DNA from: an uncultured Paracoccaceae bacterium
Lineage (GTDB): Bacteria; Pseudomonadota; Alphaproteobacteria; Rhodobacterales; Rhodobacteraceae
DNA length: 64,000 bases
Direction: 5' to 3'
Assembly (NCBI GenBank): GCA_947493335.1
Contig: CANLQO010000001.1
Span: forward strand, 1 to 64,000
The notes under the pieces were generated by a model. That model worked only from the letters and a program-made list of their open reading frames with translations. It searched no databases and was not told the origin of the DNA. The translations under genes and the position numbers were made by a program. Positions within the stretch are counted from its first letter, which is position 1; each line of letters begins with the position of its first letter. This document shows positions 33,268 through 42,443 of this stretch, piece by piece.

Positions 33268-34704
33268 ATGGCATTTGACTACGACCTTTATGTAATTGGC
33301 GGCGGCTCTGGCGGCGTGCGCGCGGCGCGGGTGGCGGCGGCCACGGGCGCGAAGGTTGCGCTGGCCGAAGAATACCGCATGGGCGGCACCTGCGTCATTC
33401 GTGGATGTGTTCCAAAGAAGCTGATGGTTTTTGCCAGCACCTATCCCGGCCAGGTCGAAGAAGCGAAAGCCTATGGCTGGGAAGCGCAGATTGGCGGCTT
33501 CAACTGGGACCACTTCAGCGGCAAACTGAATGCAGAGCTGGACCGGTTGGAAGGTGTCTACCGCAACCTGCTGGGCGGCTCCGATGTGGAAATCCACGAC
33601 GGCCGCGCGGTCATGAAGGATGCACATACTGTTTCGATCAATGGGCAGGATTACACTGCCAAACACATTCTGATCGCCACCGGCGGTCACCCGGTGCGCC
33701 CGGATATGCCAAACGCGCATTTGGGTCTGTCATCCAACGACATCTTCAAAATGAAGAAGTTGCCGAAATCGGTGCTGATCATCGGTGGCGGCTATATTGC
33801 CTGCGAGTTCGCCTGCATTCTGCATGGGCTGGGCGTTGAAGTGACGCAATACTATCGCGGCGCGCAAATCCTGCGCGGTTTCGATGATGAGGCGCGCGGC
33901 CTGTTGGCCGAAAGCATGATGGGACGTGGCATCAAACTGCATCTTGGTACCAATATCGTCGAGATGGCACCTGCCGATGAGGCGCACGGCCCCATTCCCA
34001 CAGCTAGCGATGCCGCGGGCGGCGGTGGCGGTGTTCCGGATAATCATGCCGAGCACTACTCTGGCCCGATCTGGGTCAAATCCACCAACGGCAGCGAAGA
34101 GACGTTTGACCATGTGGTCTTTGCCACTGGCCGGGCACCCAACACCGATGGGTTGGGCCTTGAGGCGGCGGGTGTCAAAACCAACAGGCGCGGCGCGATT
34201 GAGGTCGACAAATACAGCCAGACCAACGTGCCTTCGGTCTTTGCCATCGGAGATGTGACCGGGCGTGTGGAACTGACGCCGGTGGCGATCCGCGAGGGCA
34301 TGGCCTTTGTCGAGACAGTGTTCAAAGGCAATCCAACACCGGTGGATCACGACCTGATCCCCTCAGCCGTCTTTACCCAGCCAGAGTTGGGCACCGTCGG
34401 TCTGACCGAAGAACAGGCCCGCGAGATTGAGCCGATTGATGTGTATTGCACCAGCTTCAAGCCGATGCAGCAGGCCTTTGCGGGCGGATCTGAACGGGTG
34501 CTGATGAAACTGATCGTCAGCCAGGAAAGCCGTAAGGTTCTGGGCTGTCATATCGTCGCAGATCACGCCGGCGAATTGATCCAGATGGTCGGGATTGCGG
34601 TGAAAAATGGCCTCACAAAAGAACAGTTTGACGCGACGTGTGCCGTTCATCCGACGATGTCGGAAGAGCTTGTGACGATGAAAACGCCGATGCGGTCGGC
34701 TTGA
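33268..34704 (+). CDS. gor: glutathione-disulfide reductase
   Basis: A 478-aa flavoprotein using NADPH to reduce GSSG. The FAD motif is VIGGGSGGVRAARVAAATGA. The redox disulfide is in GGTCVIRGCVPKK, the NADPH motif is IIGGGYIACEFA, and the dimer-interface catalytic His-Glu is in CAVHPTMSEELV. The central domain carries an extra Gly-rich stretch of about 25-30 residues around TASDAAGGGGGVPDNHAEHY, which is unusual for Gor. The gene stands alone, followed by hflK. Confidence 0.93.
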   Translation: MAFDYDLYVIGGGSGGVRAARVAAATGAKVALAEEYRMGGTCVIRGCVPKKLMVFASTYPGQVEEAKAYGWEAQIGGFNWDHFSGKLNAELDRLEGVYRNLLGGSDVEIHDGRAVMKDAHTVSINGQDYTAKHILIATGGHPVRPDMPNAHLGLSSNDIFKMKKLPKSVLIIGGGYIACEFACILHGLGVEVTQYYRGAQILRGFDDEARGLLAESMMGRGIKLHLGTNIVEMAPADEAHGPIPTASDAAGGGGGVPDNHAEHYSGPIWVKSTNGSEETFDHVVFATGRAPNTDGLGLEAAGVKTNRRGAIEVDKYSQTNVPSVFAIGDVTGRVELTPVAIREGMAFVETVFKGNPTPVDHDLIPSAVFTQPELGTVGLTEEQAREIEPIDVYCTSFKPMQQAFAGGSERVLMKLIVSQESRKVLGCHIVADHAGELIQMVGIAVKNGLTKEQFDATCAVHPTMSEELVTMKTPMRSA

Positions 34705-34778
34705 ATTTCGCCCATCCGGGCACATCTGGTAGAACAAGGGCCCCACGAGGGGCATGAAATAGGGAAGATCAACGCACA

Positions 34779-35921
34779 ATGGCAGGCAACAACGGTGGCC
34801 CATGGGGCGGCGGCGGCAACAATAACGGCGGCGGCAATCAGCCGCCTCGTCCCCCGCGTCCCCCGCGAAATGACGGACCAAACATCCCCGAGATCGACGA
34901 TCTGGTGAACAAAGGACGCGAACAGCTGCGCGTCCTGATGGGCGGCGGCGGTCAGGGTGGCAACACTAATGGCACCGGTGGCGGTGGCGGCGGTGGCCCC
35001 GCGCTGACACGCGGCACGGTCGGTTTGGGTGTTTTGGCGGCGGTGGCCCTTTGGGCGTTTCAATCGTTCTACACGGTCAAACCCGAAGAGCAGTCGGTCG
35101 AATTGCTGTTTGGGTCCTACATGTCCACCAACGGTCCGGGCCTGAACTTTGCCCCATGGCCCGTGGTGACACGAGAAGTCCTGCCGGTCACCACCGAACG
35201 CAGCATCGACATCGGGACCAGCCGGTCCGGGCTTGATGCCGGTCTGATGCTGACGGGGGATGAAAACATCGTCGACATCGACTTTCAGGTGGTCTGGAAC
35301 ATCACTGACCCGCAGCAATATCTTTTCAACCTTGCTGACCCGCCCCAGACGATTGAGGCCGTGGCCGAATCCGCGATGCGCGAAATTATCGCCCAATCGA
35401 ACCTTGCGCCGATCCTGAACCGTGACCGTGGTGCGATTGCCGACCGTCTGAGAGATGACGTTCAGCGCACTTTGGACAGCTATGAAAGCGGTGTGAACAT
35501 CGTACGTGTCAACTTTAACAAGGCCGACCCGCCCGAGCCGGTGATCGCGTCATTCCGTCAGGTGCAGGACGCCGAGCAGGAGCGCGACAGGTTGGAAAAC
35601 GTGGCTGACGCCTATGCCAACCGCGTCGTGGCCGAAGCCCGTGGTCAGGCGGCCCAGCTTTTGGAGCAGGCCGAAGGTTACCGGGCGCAGGTCGTCAACG
35701 AGGCGGCAGGTGAGGCATCACGCTTTACCGCCGTGCTGGACGAGTATTCCAAAGCACCCGAAGTGACGCGGAAACGGATCTATCTGGAAACGATGGAGGC
35801 CGTTCTGGGCGGGATCGACATTATCCTTTTGGATGAAAACAATGGCAGCAGTCAGGGTGTCGTGCCTTATCTGCCGCTTAATGAGCTGCGCTCGAACTCG
35901 AACACCGGGGGGTCTAACTAA
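34779..35921 (+). CDS. hflK: FtsH protease modulator HflK
   Basis: A 380-aa SPFH/band-7 protein which, with HflC, forms the membrane cage around FtsH. The N-terminal ~78 residues are Gly/Asn/Pro-rich and cytoplasmic, with a single TM at about 80-97. The band-7 domain follows (VKPEEQSVELLFGSY), and then a long coiled coil (QDAEQERDRLENVADAYANR). It overlaps hflC by 1 bp. Confidence 0.95.
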   Translation: MAGNNGGPWGGGGNNNGGGNQPPRPPRPPRNDGPNIPEIDDLVNKGREQLRVLMGGGGQGGNTNGTGGGGGGGPALTRGTVGLGVLAAVALWAFQSFYTVKPEEQSVELLFGSYMSTNGPGLNFAPWPVVTREVLPVTTERSIDIGTSRSGLDAGLMLTGDENIVDIDFQVVWNITDPQQYLFNLADPPQTIEAVAESAMREIIAQSNLAPILNRDRGAIADRLRDDVQRTLDSYESGVNIVRVNFNKADPPEPVIASFRQVQDAEQERDRLENVADAYANRVVAEARGQAAQLLEQAEGYRAQVVNEAAGEASRFTAVLDEYSKAPEVTRKRIYLETMEAVLGGIDIILLDENNGSSQGVVPYLPLNELRSNSNTGGSN

Positions 35922-36808
35922 TGCGGAAATCTGTTTTCCTTCTGCCCACCCTGATCGTGATCGCGGTGCTGGCCATTTCGTCGGTCTTTATCGTGGACGA
36001 ACGCCAAAAGGCGCTGGTTCTGCAATTCGGCCAAATCGTCAAGGTGAAGGAAGAGCCGGGGCTTGGTTTCAAGCTGCCGCTGTTCCAGAACGTCGTCTTT
36101 TATGATGACCGCATCCTTAGCCGTGATCTTGACCCGCTTGAGGTTACGCCTTCGGATGACCGTCGTCTGATCGTCGACGCCTTTGCGCGGTACCGCATTT
36201 CGGATGTCGAGCGCTTCCGCCGGGCCGTGGGTGACGGCGGTGAAGAACGCGCTGCATCGCGTCTGGATGGCATTCTGCGCGACACTACGCGGAACGTTTT
36301 GGGTACGGTGTCATCCAACGACATCCTGTCGGTCGATCGTGCTGCGCTGATGCTGCGTATCCGCAACGACGCGATTGCCGAAGCGCGGTCATTGGGTCTT
36401 GAGGTCATTGACGTGCGCCTGAAGCGGACCGACTTGCCACCCGAAAACCTGAACGCCACCTATGAGCGGATGAAGGCAGAGCGGGAACGCGAAGCCGCCG
36501 ACGAAATCGCCCGTGGTAACGAGGCCGCGCAAAGGGTGCGCGCGCAGGCTGACCGGACAGTGATCGAGTTGACCTCTGACGCCACACGTCAGGCCGAGAT
36601 CACCCGAGGTGAAGCCGACGCAGAGCGCAACGCGATCTTTGCCGAGGCTTTTGGCGCGGACCCGGAATTCTTTGAATTCTACCGTTCCATGACGGCCTAC
36701 ACGCGGTCACTGACGCCGGGCAATTCGTCGATGGTACTGTCGCCAGATTCGGAATTCTTCAATTATCTGAAGTCGGATCAGGGTGCCCGGAGCGCTGAGG
36801 GCGAGTAA
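35921..36808 (+). CDS. hflC: FtsH protease modulator HflC
   Basis: A 295-aa partner of HflK. The N-terminal TM is at about residues 5-25 (LLPTLIVIAVLAISSVFIV), then comes the band-7 start VDERQKALVLQFGQIVKV and the conserved LKRTDLPPENLNATYERMKAERE. The TM tethers the periplasmic domain. Its stop overlaps the start of the DUF2065 gene. Confidence 0.96.
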   Translation: MRKSVFLLPTLIVIAVLAISSVFIVDERQKALVLQFGQIVKVKEEPGLGFKLPLFQNVVFYDDRILSRDLDPLEVTPSDDRRLIVDAFARYRISDVERFRRAVGDGGEERAASRLDGILRDTTRNVLGTVSSNDILSVDRAALMLRIRNDAIAEARSLGLEVIDVRLKRTDLPPENLNATYERMKAEREREAADEIARGNEAAQRVRAQADRTVIELTSDATRQAEITRGEADAERNAIFAEAFGADPEFFEFYRSMTAYTRSLTPGNSSMVLSPDSEFFNYLKSDQGARSAEGE

Positions 36809-37002
36809 TGGTCTACGTCCTGACGGGCCTTGGCCTTGTCCTGTTGATCGAGGGGCTGGTGTACGCACTGGCCCCTTCGCTTATCGAAGATCTTCTGGCT
36901 GCACTGCGGTCACTGACACTTGAACAGCGCCGCCTTTTCGGACTGCTGACGATGGCGTTGGGCGCTTGTATTCTGACGGTGGCCCATCTGGTTGGCGGTT
37001 GA
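36808..37002 (+). CDS. DUF2065 family small membrane protein
   Basis: A 64-aa protein with two hydrophobic helices (VLTGLGLVLLIEGLVYAL and LFGLLTMALGACILTVAHL). Both size and position directly after hflC match the DUF2065 family. The function is unknown, presumably linked to HflKC. It is convergent with the LuxR-hydrolase gene, only 17 bp away. Confidence 0.88.
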   Translation: MVYVLTGLGLVLLIEGLVYALAPSLIEDLLAALRSLTLEQRRLFGLLTMALGACILTVAHLVGG

Positions 37003-37019
37003 CGCCAACGCCGGACGAC

Positions 37020-38792
37020 TTACGCCCGTTTGGCCGCAGCGGCGATCTTGGGGATCACCGTTTCATAGTGTTGGTAGATCAAAAGCTGGCCGGCATCTGC
37101 AATCACTTCGATATCGATCCAGGGATAAGCCTCGCGGTATTCCGCGATGGTGGGCACATCCATTGATGGGTCCTGTGCACCGTTGATGAACCACATGGGC
37201 GTCTCGCGGACGGCAGGGATCAGGTTGGACCAATCGGCCTCTGTCGCCAGAATTTCCATCGTATAAGCCTGCGATACATTGGTGCCTTTGCCGGCAATGA
37301 GTTCGGCGTTGGCGATCAGCACCGTCGAGAGAGCTTCATCCTGCAGGACCGACATATCGGCGGCAGAGGATTGGTGCATCTGACGAAACATCTCTTTCAC
37401 ACCAATGCGTTTGGCCATTGTGACGGCGGCCTTGGCGGTGAACTTGAGCAGATGCGGGGCATGCTTTGCGGTCGAAAGAAAGAAGCGGTGCCATTTGCCC
37501 ATCCCGGAGTAGTGCCGGTCACCGGGCAGGCAAGGACGGGCGCAAAGGCCGATGATTTCACTGATGGTGTCCGGGAAGTGTTTGGCAAAATCAGCGGCAA
37601 ATAGCAGGTCATTGCCCTGCGTCACGTAGGGCAGCCGTGCAATACCAAGGTGATCCAGCAAGGCCTTTGTATCCGCGCGGGTTGCGCCCAGAATATCCGC
37701 CTTGGGGTCAAGGTTATCACTGTGTCCATAGCCTGCCCTGATCGGACAGATCACCCGCAGTCCGGTCCGGTACGCGAGGCGCAACATCGGTTCATGCCAG
37801 CGGGCCATGCAATATCCCATGTGTGAATAGAGCACCGGCGCCCCGGTGATCGGCCCCATGTCATGGTAATCAAGCCGCCGCCCGTCGGGGAGGGTCAGTG
37901 TCTTGAACGGCTTCCAGACCTCTGCCTGCAGCCAGTCGGAGCCCTGAGTGAGCGGTGGGGTCTCAAAGTCACCGGATTGCGGGTCAGGGCTGTTGGAGAA
38001 ATCGCGCAGTGACATCACAAGGCGGATCACTTCAGATTGGGTGCGGGCATTCATCTTGGCAAGAATGGATTTGATCTGCCCCCGCACCGTGCCTTCGCTT
38101 GTGCCGCGTTCGGCAGAGATGGTTTTGGCATCCAACCCTTCGACCAATGCGCGTACAACGCCCTGTTCCGCAGCGGTCAGGCCAAAGACTTCCTCGAGTG
38201 TTTGACCAAGGGCTGCCTGCCAATGATAGCGCGTGGTGACCACCAACACATGCGCGCGCGCATTGGCGTCGGTCCCCTGAAGCTTGCGAAATTGAAACAG
38301 CGCTGGCCCGCGCGCGGCTGGCAGGGCCACCTTGAGCAGGTGATCGGGTGTGTCCGCGCTTCGAAAGGCGGCGCGCAGGGCATCGTTGACCGCGTCAAGC
38401 GCCTCTCTTTGAAAGTGCAGCGCATTCAGCCGGGCACCATCTTCGATCGCAAAGGCTTGCTGTGCGCCGGCGTTGCTTGCCACGACTTTCAAATCGGCAT
38501 CGACAATGAAGGCGGCAAGTGTGTTGAAGGGGGTCAGGCTGTGGGCAAGATCGGGGGCCTCATCCGTTGCCGCGCCGCGTGCCAGAAAGGTGTCGGCGCG
38601 ATCCAGATGGGCCTGATGTGCGATGTCAAATTGATTAATCTCATCAATTGTTTGGCGGGCTGATTGGGCGTCCAGCCCCGCCTCATTCCAGGCGTCGATG
38701 AAGGTTTCGAGCGATTGGGGATCAAGCGCGATGTCATAAAGCTGATCGACAATTTTCTGTGGGTTGATCTCTTTGGGCGTACCGTCTGTCAT
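37020..38792 (-). CDS. LuxR-type HTH regulator fused to a degenerate alpha/beta-hydrolase
   Basis: A 590-aa fusion. Residues ~1-190 include a PAS-like part (AAFIVDADLKVVASNAGAQQAF). A LuxR HTH lies at about 203-260 (LTAAEQGVVRALVEGL, then SEGTVRGQIKSILAKM). An alpha/beta-hydrolase domain fills ~290-590, with the oxyanion region LYSHMGY. Where the nucleophile elbow G-x-S-x-G belongs, the sequence is TQGNDLLF, with no Ser. The usual C-terminal catalytic Gly-His reads AGQLL. The domain therefore looks like a ligand sensor, or an Asp-nucleophile enzyme. ATG 38792 gives MTDGTPKEIN; the frame extends further upstream but there crosses the inverted repeat. Confidence 0.8.
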   Translation of the reverse strand: MTDGTPKEINPQKIVDQLYDIALDPQSLETFIDAWNEAGLDAQSARQTIDEINQFDIAHQAHLDRADTFLARGAATDEAPDLAHSLTPFNTLAAFIVDADLKVVASNAGAQQAFAIEDGARLNALHFQREALDAVNDALRAAFRSADTPDHLLKVALPAARGPALFQFRKLQGTDANARAHVLVVTTRYHWQAALGQTLEEVFGLTAAEQGVVRALVEGLDAKTISAERGTSEGTVRGQIKSILAKMNARTQSEVIRLVMSLRDFSNSPDPQSGDFETPPLTQGSDWLQAEVWKPFKTLTLPDGRRLDYHDMGPITGAPVLYSHMGYCMARWHEPMLRLAYRTGLRVICPIRAGYGHSDNLDPKADILGATRADTKALLDHLGIARLPYVTQGNDLLFAADFAKHFPDTISEIIGLCARPCLPGDRHYSGMGKWHRFFLSTAKHAPHLLKFTAKAAVTMAKRIGVKEMFRQMHQSSAADMSVLQDEALSTVLIANAELIAGKGTNVSQAYTMEILATEADWSNLIPAVRETPMWFINGAQDPSMDVPTIAEYREAYPWIDIEVIADAGQLLIYQHYETVIPKIAAAAKRA

Positions 38793-38872
38793 TTTTCGCA
38801 AACTTCTAAAATTGGTCCGGCGCCCGAAAGCGACTGCGGACCCAACATGATTATCGTTAACAGGTAAAGATT

Positions 38873-38918
38873 GGTGTGTCTGCGCATCTGCATCACATCT
38901 CGATGGCGCAGACACACC
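38873..38918. repeat. perfect 13-bp inverted repeat with 20-nt loop
   Basis: GGTGTGTCTGCGC (38873-38885) and GCGCAGACACACC (38906-38918) are perfect complements. They are followed by two further palindromes, GCCCCGGGGC at 38921-38930 and CCCCGGGG at 38951-38958. The cluster lies between the minus-strand lysE-type gene and the LuxR-hydrolase gene. No U-tract follows. It may be the terminator of the exporter pair or a control element for the regulator. Confidence 0.8.
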
Positions 38919-38976
38919 GGGCCCCGGGGCTGAAACGGAAGAGGTTAAGACCCCGGGGATCACGTGTGGAGGTGCT

Positions 38977-39588
38977 TTAGGACAGCACCATCCAGCCGCC
39001 GCACGCGACCAACAGACCGGCAAGTGCACGGTTCATGATTGCCATCGAACGCGGTGAGCGGACCAGACGGGTCAACTGCGCGGCGCATCCGATGATGAGG
39101 CCTGCACCCGTCGCCAGCGCGACAAAAGTAACAAGCGCGATGATCAGAAAGTCCGGCATCTGGATTGCCGAGATGTTCATCATCTTGGGAAGGACGAGTG
39201 GAAAGAGGATCATCATGTAAGGCGAGATAAAGCAGGTCATGATGCCCGCGCCCATGGCTGCCCAAGACGATTTTTGGGCCGCAACACAGTTCGCGTTCAT
39301 GTCAAATCCGCCTTTCCATATCCCCCGAGCGAGCCACAGGATGTAGGCGATCATGAGGTATTGGCTGTAATCCAAAATCTCTGGAACGGCGGTCAACCAG
39401 GCGCTGAGGCCAAAGCAGACGGCAGAGATTATCAGAACCCCGCCCAAAGCAAACCCAAAGCCAAAACCAATGGCACCGCGGACATCGCGCCCGGCAGATC
39501 GAACCATCAACATCAGGACAATCGGACCAGGAGCGATGGCAATGGCAACAAGCGTGATAAAATAGGAAATGAAATCAGGCAGGTTCAT
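38977..39588 (-). CDS. LysE family translocator, second copy
   Basis: A 203-aa membrane exporter with about six hydrophobic segments. It has the LysE opening FITLVAIAIAPGPIVLMLMVRSAGRDVRGAIGF and CFISPYMMILFPLVLP. It is not a close copy of the exporter at 11553. It overlaps the upstream small membrane protein gene by 4 bp, so both form one unit. Substrate unknown. Confidence 0.86.
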   Translation of the reverse strand: MNLPDFISYFITLVAIAIAPGPIVLMLMVRSAGRDVRGAIGFGFGFALGGVLIISAVCFGLSAWLTAVPEILDYSQYLMIAYILWLARGIWKGGFDMNANCVAAQKSSWAAMGAGIMTCFISPYMMILFPLVLPKMMNISAIQMPDFLIIALVTFVALATGAGLIIGCAAQLTRLVRSPRSMAIMNRALAGLLVACGGWMVLS

Positions 39589-39908
39589 GACTGTGCCTCC
39601 CCGCTCAGGGTGGCGTTGAGTACCCGGCGGGTACTTGGCCAAGCTTTCCATGCCCGCAGGGCCAGACCGGTCAGACCGATCACGATCCAGCTGCCCTGAA
39701 TAAGGGCTGAGGCGAGGTTGAAATCGGCGATCAGGCTGATTGCGACAAGCACGGCGGCCAGCACATTGCACAGGGAATATGTGGTGCTGTTTCCGTCGAG
39801 AATGCCGAACTGCACCGCACCGAATGAGAACAAATAGGTCAGGAAGCCAAGAACACCGACACACTGATATGGGGTCAGCGCGGTGACAGAATAAAACGAG
39901 TCAAACAT
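39585..39908 (-). CDS. small membrane protein, CBU_0592-like
   Basis: A 107-aa protein with three hydrophobic helices (VGVLGFLTYLFSFGAVQFG, YSLCNVLAAVLVAISLI and LIQGSWIVIGLTGLALRAW). The pattern and the central FNLASALIQ segment match the CBU_0592 family of predicted membrane proteins. Function unknown. It is co-transcribed with the LysE-type exporter and divergent from the patatin gene across a 208-bp gap in which I see nothing specific. Confidence 0.72.
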   Translation of the reverse strand: MFDSFYSVTALTPYQCVGVLGFLTYLFSFGAVQFGILDGNSTTYSLCNVLAAVLVAISLIADFNLASALIQGSWIVIGLTGLALRAWKAWPSTRRVLNATLSGEAQS

Positions 39909-40116
39909 AATGAACTTTCTTTGATGTAATGATCAAAGGGGTAGTTGCCGCAGGGTGAACCGGCATCTCCCATTTGGGATATGATGGTGAAGAAAGTCGG
40001 GCGAAGACCCGGTCGGCGGCCGCGAACCCACAAGAATATGATTGTAAGTCGGCCTGCCCCGCGCCACGCTGACCCAAGGCCACAGACAGGCAGTCGGGAT
40101 TTGCAAAGGGGTCGTG

Positions 40117-41418
40117 ATGGGGTTCACGTTATTGGTAATCTTAATCGTGGTCCTGGGGCTACTGATTGTGGCGGTGGTCAACGGGTTCCTGGCACCGCTT
40201 CGGGTACATCTTCGCGCTGATCCCGCGTTACTTCCGGAAGGTGGGGCAGATGAGCAGTCCGCGTTCGTCGGATTGGCACTTTCTGGCGGTGGCGCGCGTG
40301 CGGCGGTCTTTGCTGCGGCGGGCATGAAAGCGTTGCACGCTCGCGGTTTGCTGGACGCGGTGACCCATGTCTCAAGCGTCAGTGGCGGTGGTTTCCCGGC
40401 TTCTTATCTGGCGCTGCACCCGGTGCCGGACAAAGATGCCGACGCCTATTTTGATCGCATGCAAGACATTGTTGCGCATGACTATTTTCAGGATGTCCAG
40501 ATCGGTCAAATTCGCAGTCCGCGTCGCGCATTCAGCCCTTCGCGTCGCCTTGTGTCACTGCAAGAGGCACTTGATCGCCCGGATTTCCTGAGACACGCAA
40601 CGTTCGCCGACCTGCCAAAGGGGCGGACCTTCTATTTCAATGCGGTCAGCTATGACACCGGACGGCGCTTTGTGCTGAGCAACGGGGCGCTTCCGGCGCC
40701 AAACGCGCCTGCGGGACAAAGCGCGTTGCCGCCCCGCCTGCGGGCGATGTCATTCTCGGTCCCGGATGTGCAGCGGGCGGCCCCGAAAGACGTGCCGGTT
40801 TCGCTGGCTGTCGCGACCTCTGCCGCCTTTCCGCCCTATCTGGGGCCAATGACAATCGAGGTGAAGCAACCGGACCGGCAAAACCCGCGCTATTGGCATC
40901 TGGGCGACGGCGGGGTCTTTGAGAACTCTGGCGTCGAAACGCTGCGAGAGGCGATTTATGCGCGTGGCCCCGGGCAAAGCGCCAAAATCTACGCGTTCAA
41001 TGCGGGCATGCAGTTGGATAGCGATCTGTCCGAAAATACCCATGACATCAGCATCTGGAGCCGCGATGTCACCCGGCTGGTGGATGTGTTGACGGAATAC
41101 GCCACCTCGCATCGGGAAACCATGTTCGATGCGCTGGACGAAAAGCACGACATGAACGTGGATTGCATGACCTTCAATTACATGGACATCACGCGACTGG
41201 TGCGATCAGGCCAGTCACCTGATCCAAAGTGGGAATCCTGGGATGGTTGGCCACATGTCACTGCTGCGGAACGCGCGGCAAGTCCATCTCCGGCAGAGCA
41301 TTTGGCCAAGATCCCGACGGCGCTGAAGATCACGCCATGCAATCGCGCGCTTATCGCGGCGGCAGCAGAAACCTTGGTCGCGCTGCGCTTTCCAGATCGG
41401 GCGACCCAAGACGGATGA
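40117..41418 (+). CDS. patatin-like phospholipase, membrane-anchored
   Basis: A 433-aa predicted lipid acyl hydrolase. The N-terminal residues ~3-25 form a TM anchor. The oxyanion motif is GLALSGGGARAAVFAAG. The nucleophile Ser is in SSVSGGGFPAS, where Ser replaces the first Gly of G-x-S-x-G. The catalytic Asp is in LGDGGVFENSG. ATG 40117 is used; a GTG at 40114 is adjacent, and AAAGGGG lies just upstream. It overlaps the EEP gene by 4 bp, so the two form an operon. It lies 1.3 kb upstream of the eCIS operon. Confidence 0.83.
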   Translation: MGFTLLVILIVVLGLLIVAVVNGFLAPLRVHLRADPALLPEGGADEQSAFVGLALSGGGARAAVFAAAGMKALHARGLLDAVTHVSSVSGGGFPASYLALHPVPDKDADAYFDRMQDIVAHDYFQDVQIGQIRSPRRAFSPSRRLVSLQEALDRPDFLRHATFADLPKGRTFYFNAVSYDTGRRFVLSNGALPAPNAPAGQSALPPRLRAMSFSVPDVQRAAPKDVPVSLAVATSAAFPPYLGPMTIEVKQPDRQNPRYWHLGDGGVFENSGVETLREAIYARGPGQSAKIYAFNAGMQLDSDLSENTHDISIWSRDVTRLVDVLTEYATSHRETMFDALDEKHDMNVDCMTFNYMDITRLVRSGQSPDPKWESWDGWPHVTAAERAASPSPAEHLAKIPTALKITPCNRALIAAAAETLVALRFPDRATQDG

Positions 41419-42443
41419 TGTTTGCGACGTTCCTGATTGTCGCGTCTTTTGCGGCCTATCTGGCGCTGCTGTTCTGGGCCAACCGCAGCGCGCGCCCGGT
41501 GGAGGGGCCGTTGAAGATCACCCGGGCGGCCGCCGAACTGCCGGGGGCCACCAAGAAGCTGCGCGTTGTGACCTGGAATATCGGATATGCCGGATTGGGT
41601 CGGGATGCTGATTTGATCGTGGACAACGGCACGTCATTGCGCGCCTTGTCTGCGGCGGAAATCACAAAGGCAGCGCGGGCCATTGCGGATTGGCTTGTCG
41701 CAGACGGTTCTGATGTCGTTTGCCTGCAAGAGGTTCCAAATGCAGGATTTTTAACGCGAAAAGTGCCGGTGCGCGATGTGATCGATACCGCGCTGAAGGA
41801 TCGGGCCCGTGCCTTTTGGTCAGATATGAGAAGTGTCATTGCGCCGCCTCTGCTGCGGGTTGATCATGGCATGGCGGTCTTTGCCAGACGGCAGATGCAG
41901 GACTGCGCCGCGGTGGCCTTGCCTGCGGATGACACCTATCTTTTGGCACTGCTCAAAAAGCATTACGGCACCGTGATCAGCCGATATCCAATCCCAGAGT
42001 CCGGGCAGGAATGGGTGGTGTTCAACGTGCATTTATCTGCCTTTGATGAAGCGGGACATGCGCGCCGCAAGCAGTTGAACACGCTTATCGGGCTGGCAGA
42101 GCAGGCATATCGGGACGGCCATTTTGTGGTGATTGGCGGAGATTGGAACATGCGGCTGACCGTCACGGATTTCGCTCATGAGGCGGATCCGGAAAAACTG
42201 TTGTGGGTCTCTGACTTTCCAAAAGAGATGCTGCCGGAGGGTTGGCAAATCGCGCTGGATGCCACGACGCCGACGGTGCGGTCGCTTAATTCCGCTTATG
42301 TACCCGGCAAGAATTACGTCACGATTGTCGATGGGTTTGTGGTCTCGCCCAACGTCGCGATCGACACGGTGAAGACCGCCGATCTTGGTTTTGCCTGGAG
42401 CGATCATCAACCGGTCACCGCGACCTTCACGGCCCGAACCTAG
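41415..42443 (+). CDS. endonuclease/exonuclease/phosphatase (EEP) family protein, membrane-anchored
   Basis: A 342-aa protein. TM is at residues ~3-22 (FATFLIVASFAAYLALLFW), followed by an EEP fold. The fold shows LRVVTWNIGYAG, a metal-binding Glu in VVCLQEV, the catalytic FNVHLSAFDEAGHARR, GGDWNM and the final WSDHQPV. The family includes DNases, phosphodiesterases and sphingomyelinases. The membrane anchor and the patatin partner suggest a phospholipid or phosphodiester substrate outside the cytoplasm, by inference. Confidence 0.85.
   Translation: MMFATFLIVASFAAYLALLFWANRSARPVEGPLKITRAAAELPGATKKLRVVTWNIGYAGLGRDADLIVDNGTSLRALSAAEITKAARAIADWLVADGSDVVCLQEVPNAGFLTRKVPVRDVIDTALKDRARAFWSDMRSVIAPPLLRVDHGMAVFARRQMQDCAAVALPADDTYLLALLKKHYGTVISRYPIPESGQEWVVFNVHLSAFDEAGHARRKQLNTLIGLAEQAYRDGHFVVIGGDWNMRLTVTDFAHEADPEKLLWVSDFPKEMLPEGWQIALDATTPTVRSLNSAYVPGKNYVTIVDGFVVSPNVAIDTVKTADLGFAWSDHQPVTATFTART

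Noticed and set aside
38793-39029. N-terminal extension of the LuxR-hydrolase fusion
   Set aside because: The frame is open, but it runs through the inverted repeat and palindromes and has a Pro/Cys-rich, non-gene-like composition; ATG 38792 gives a normal start.
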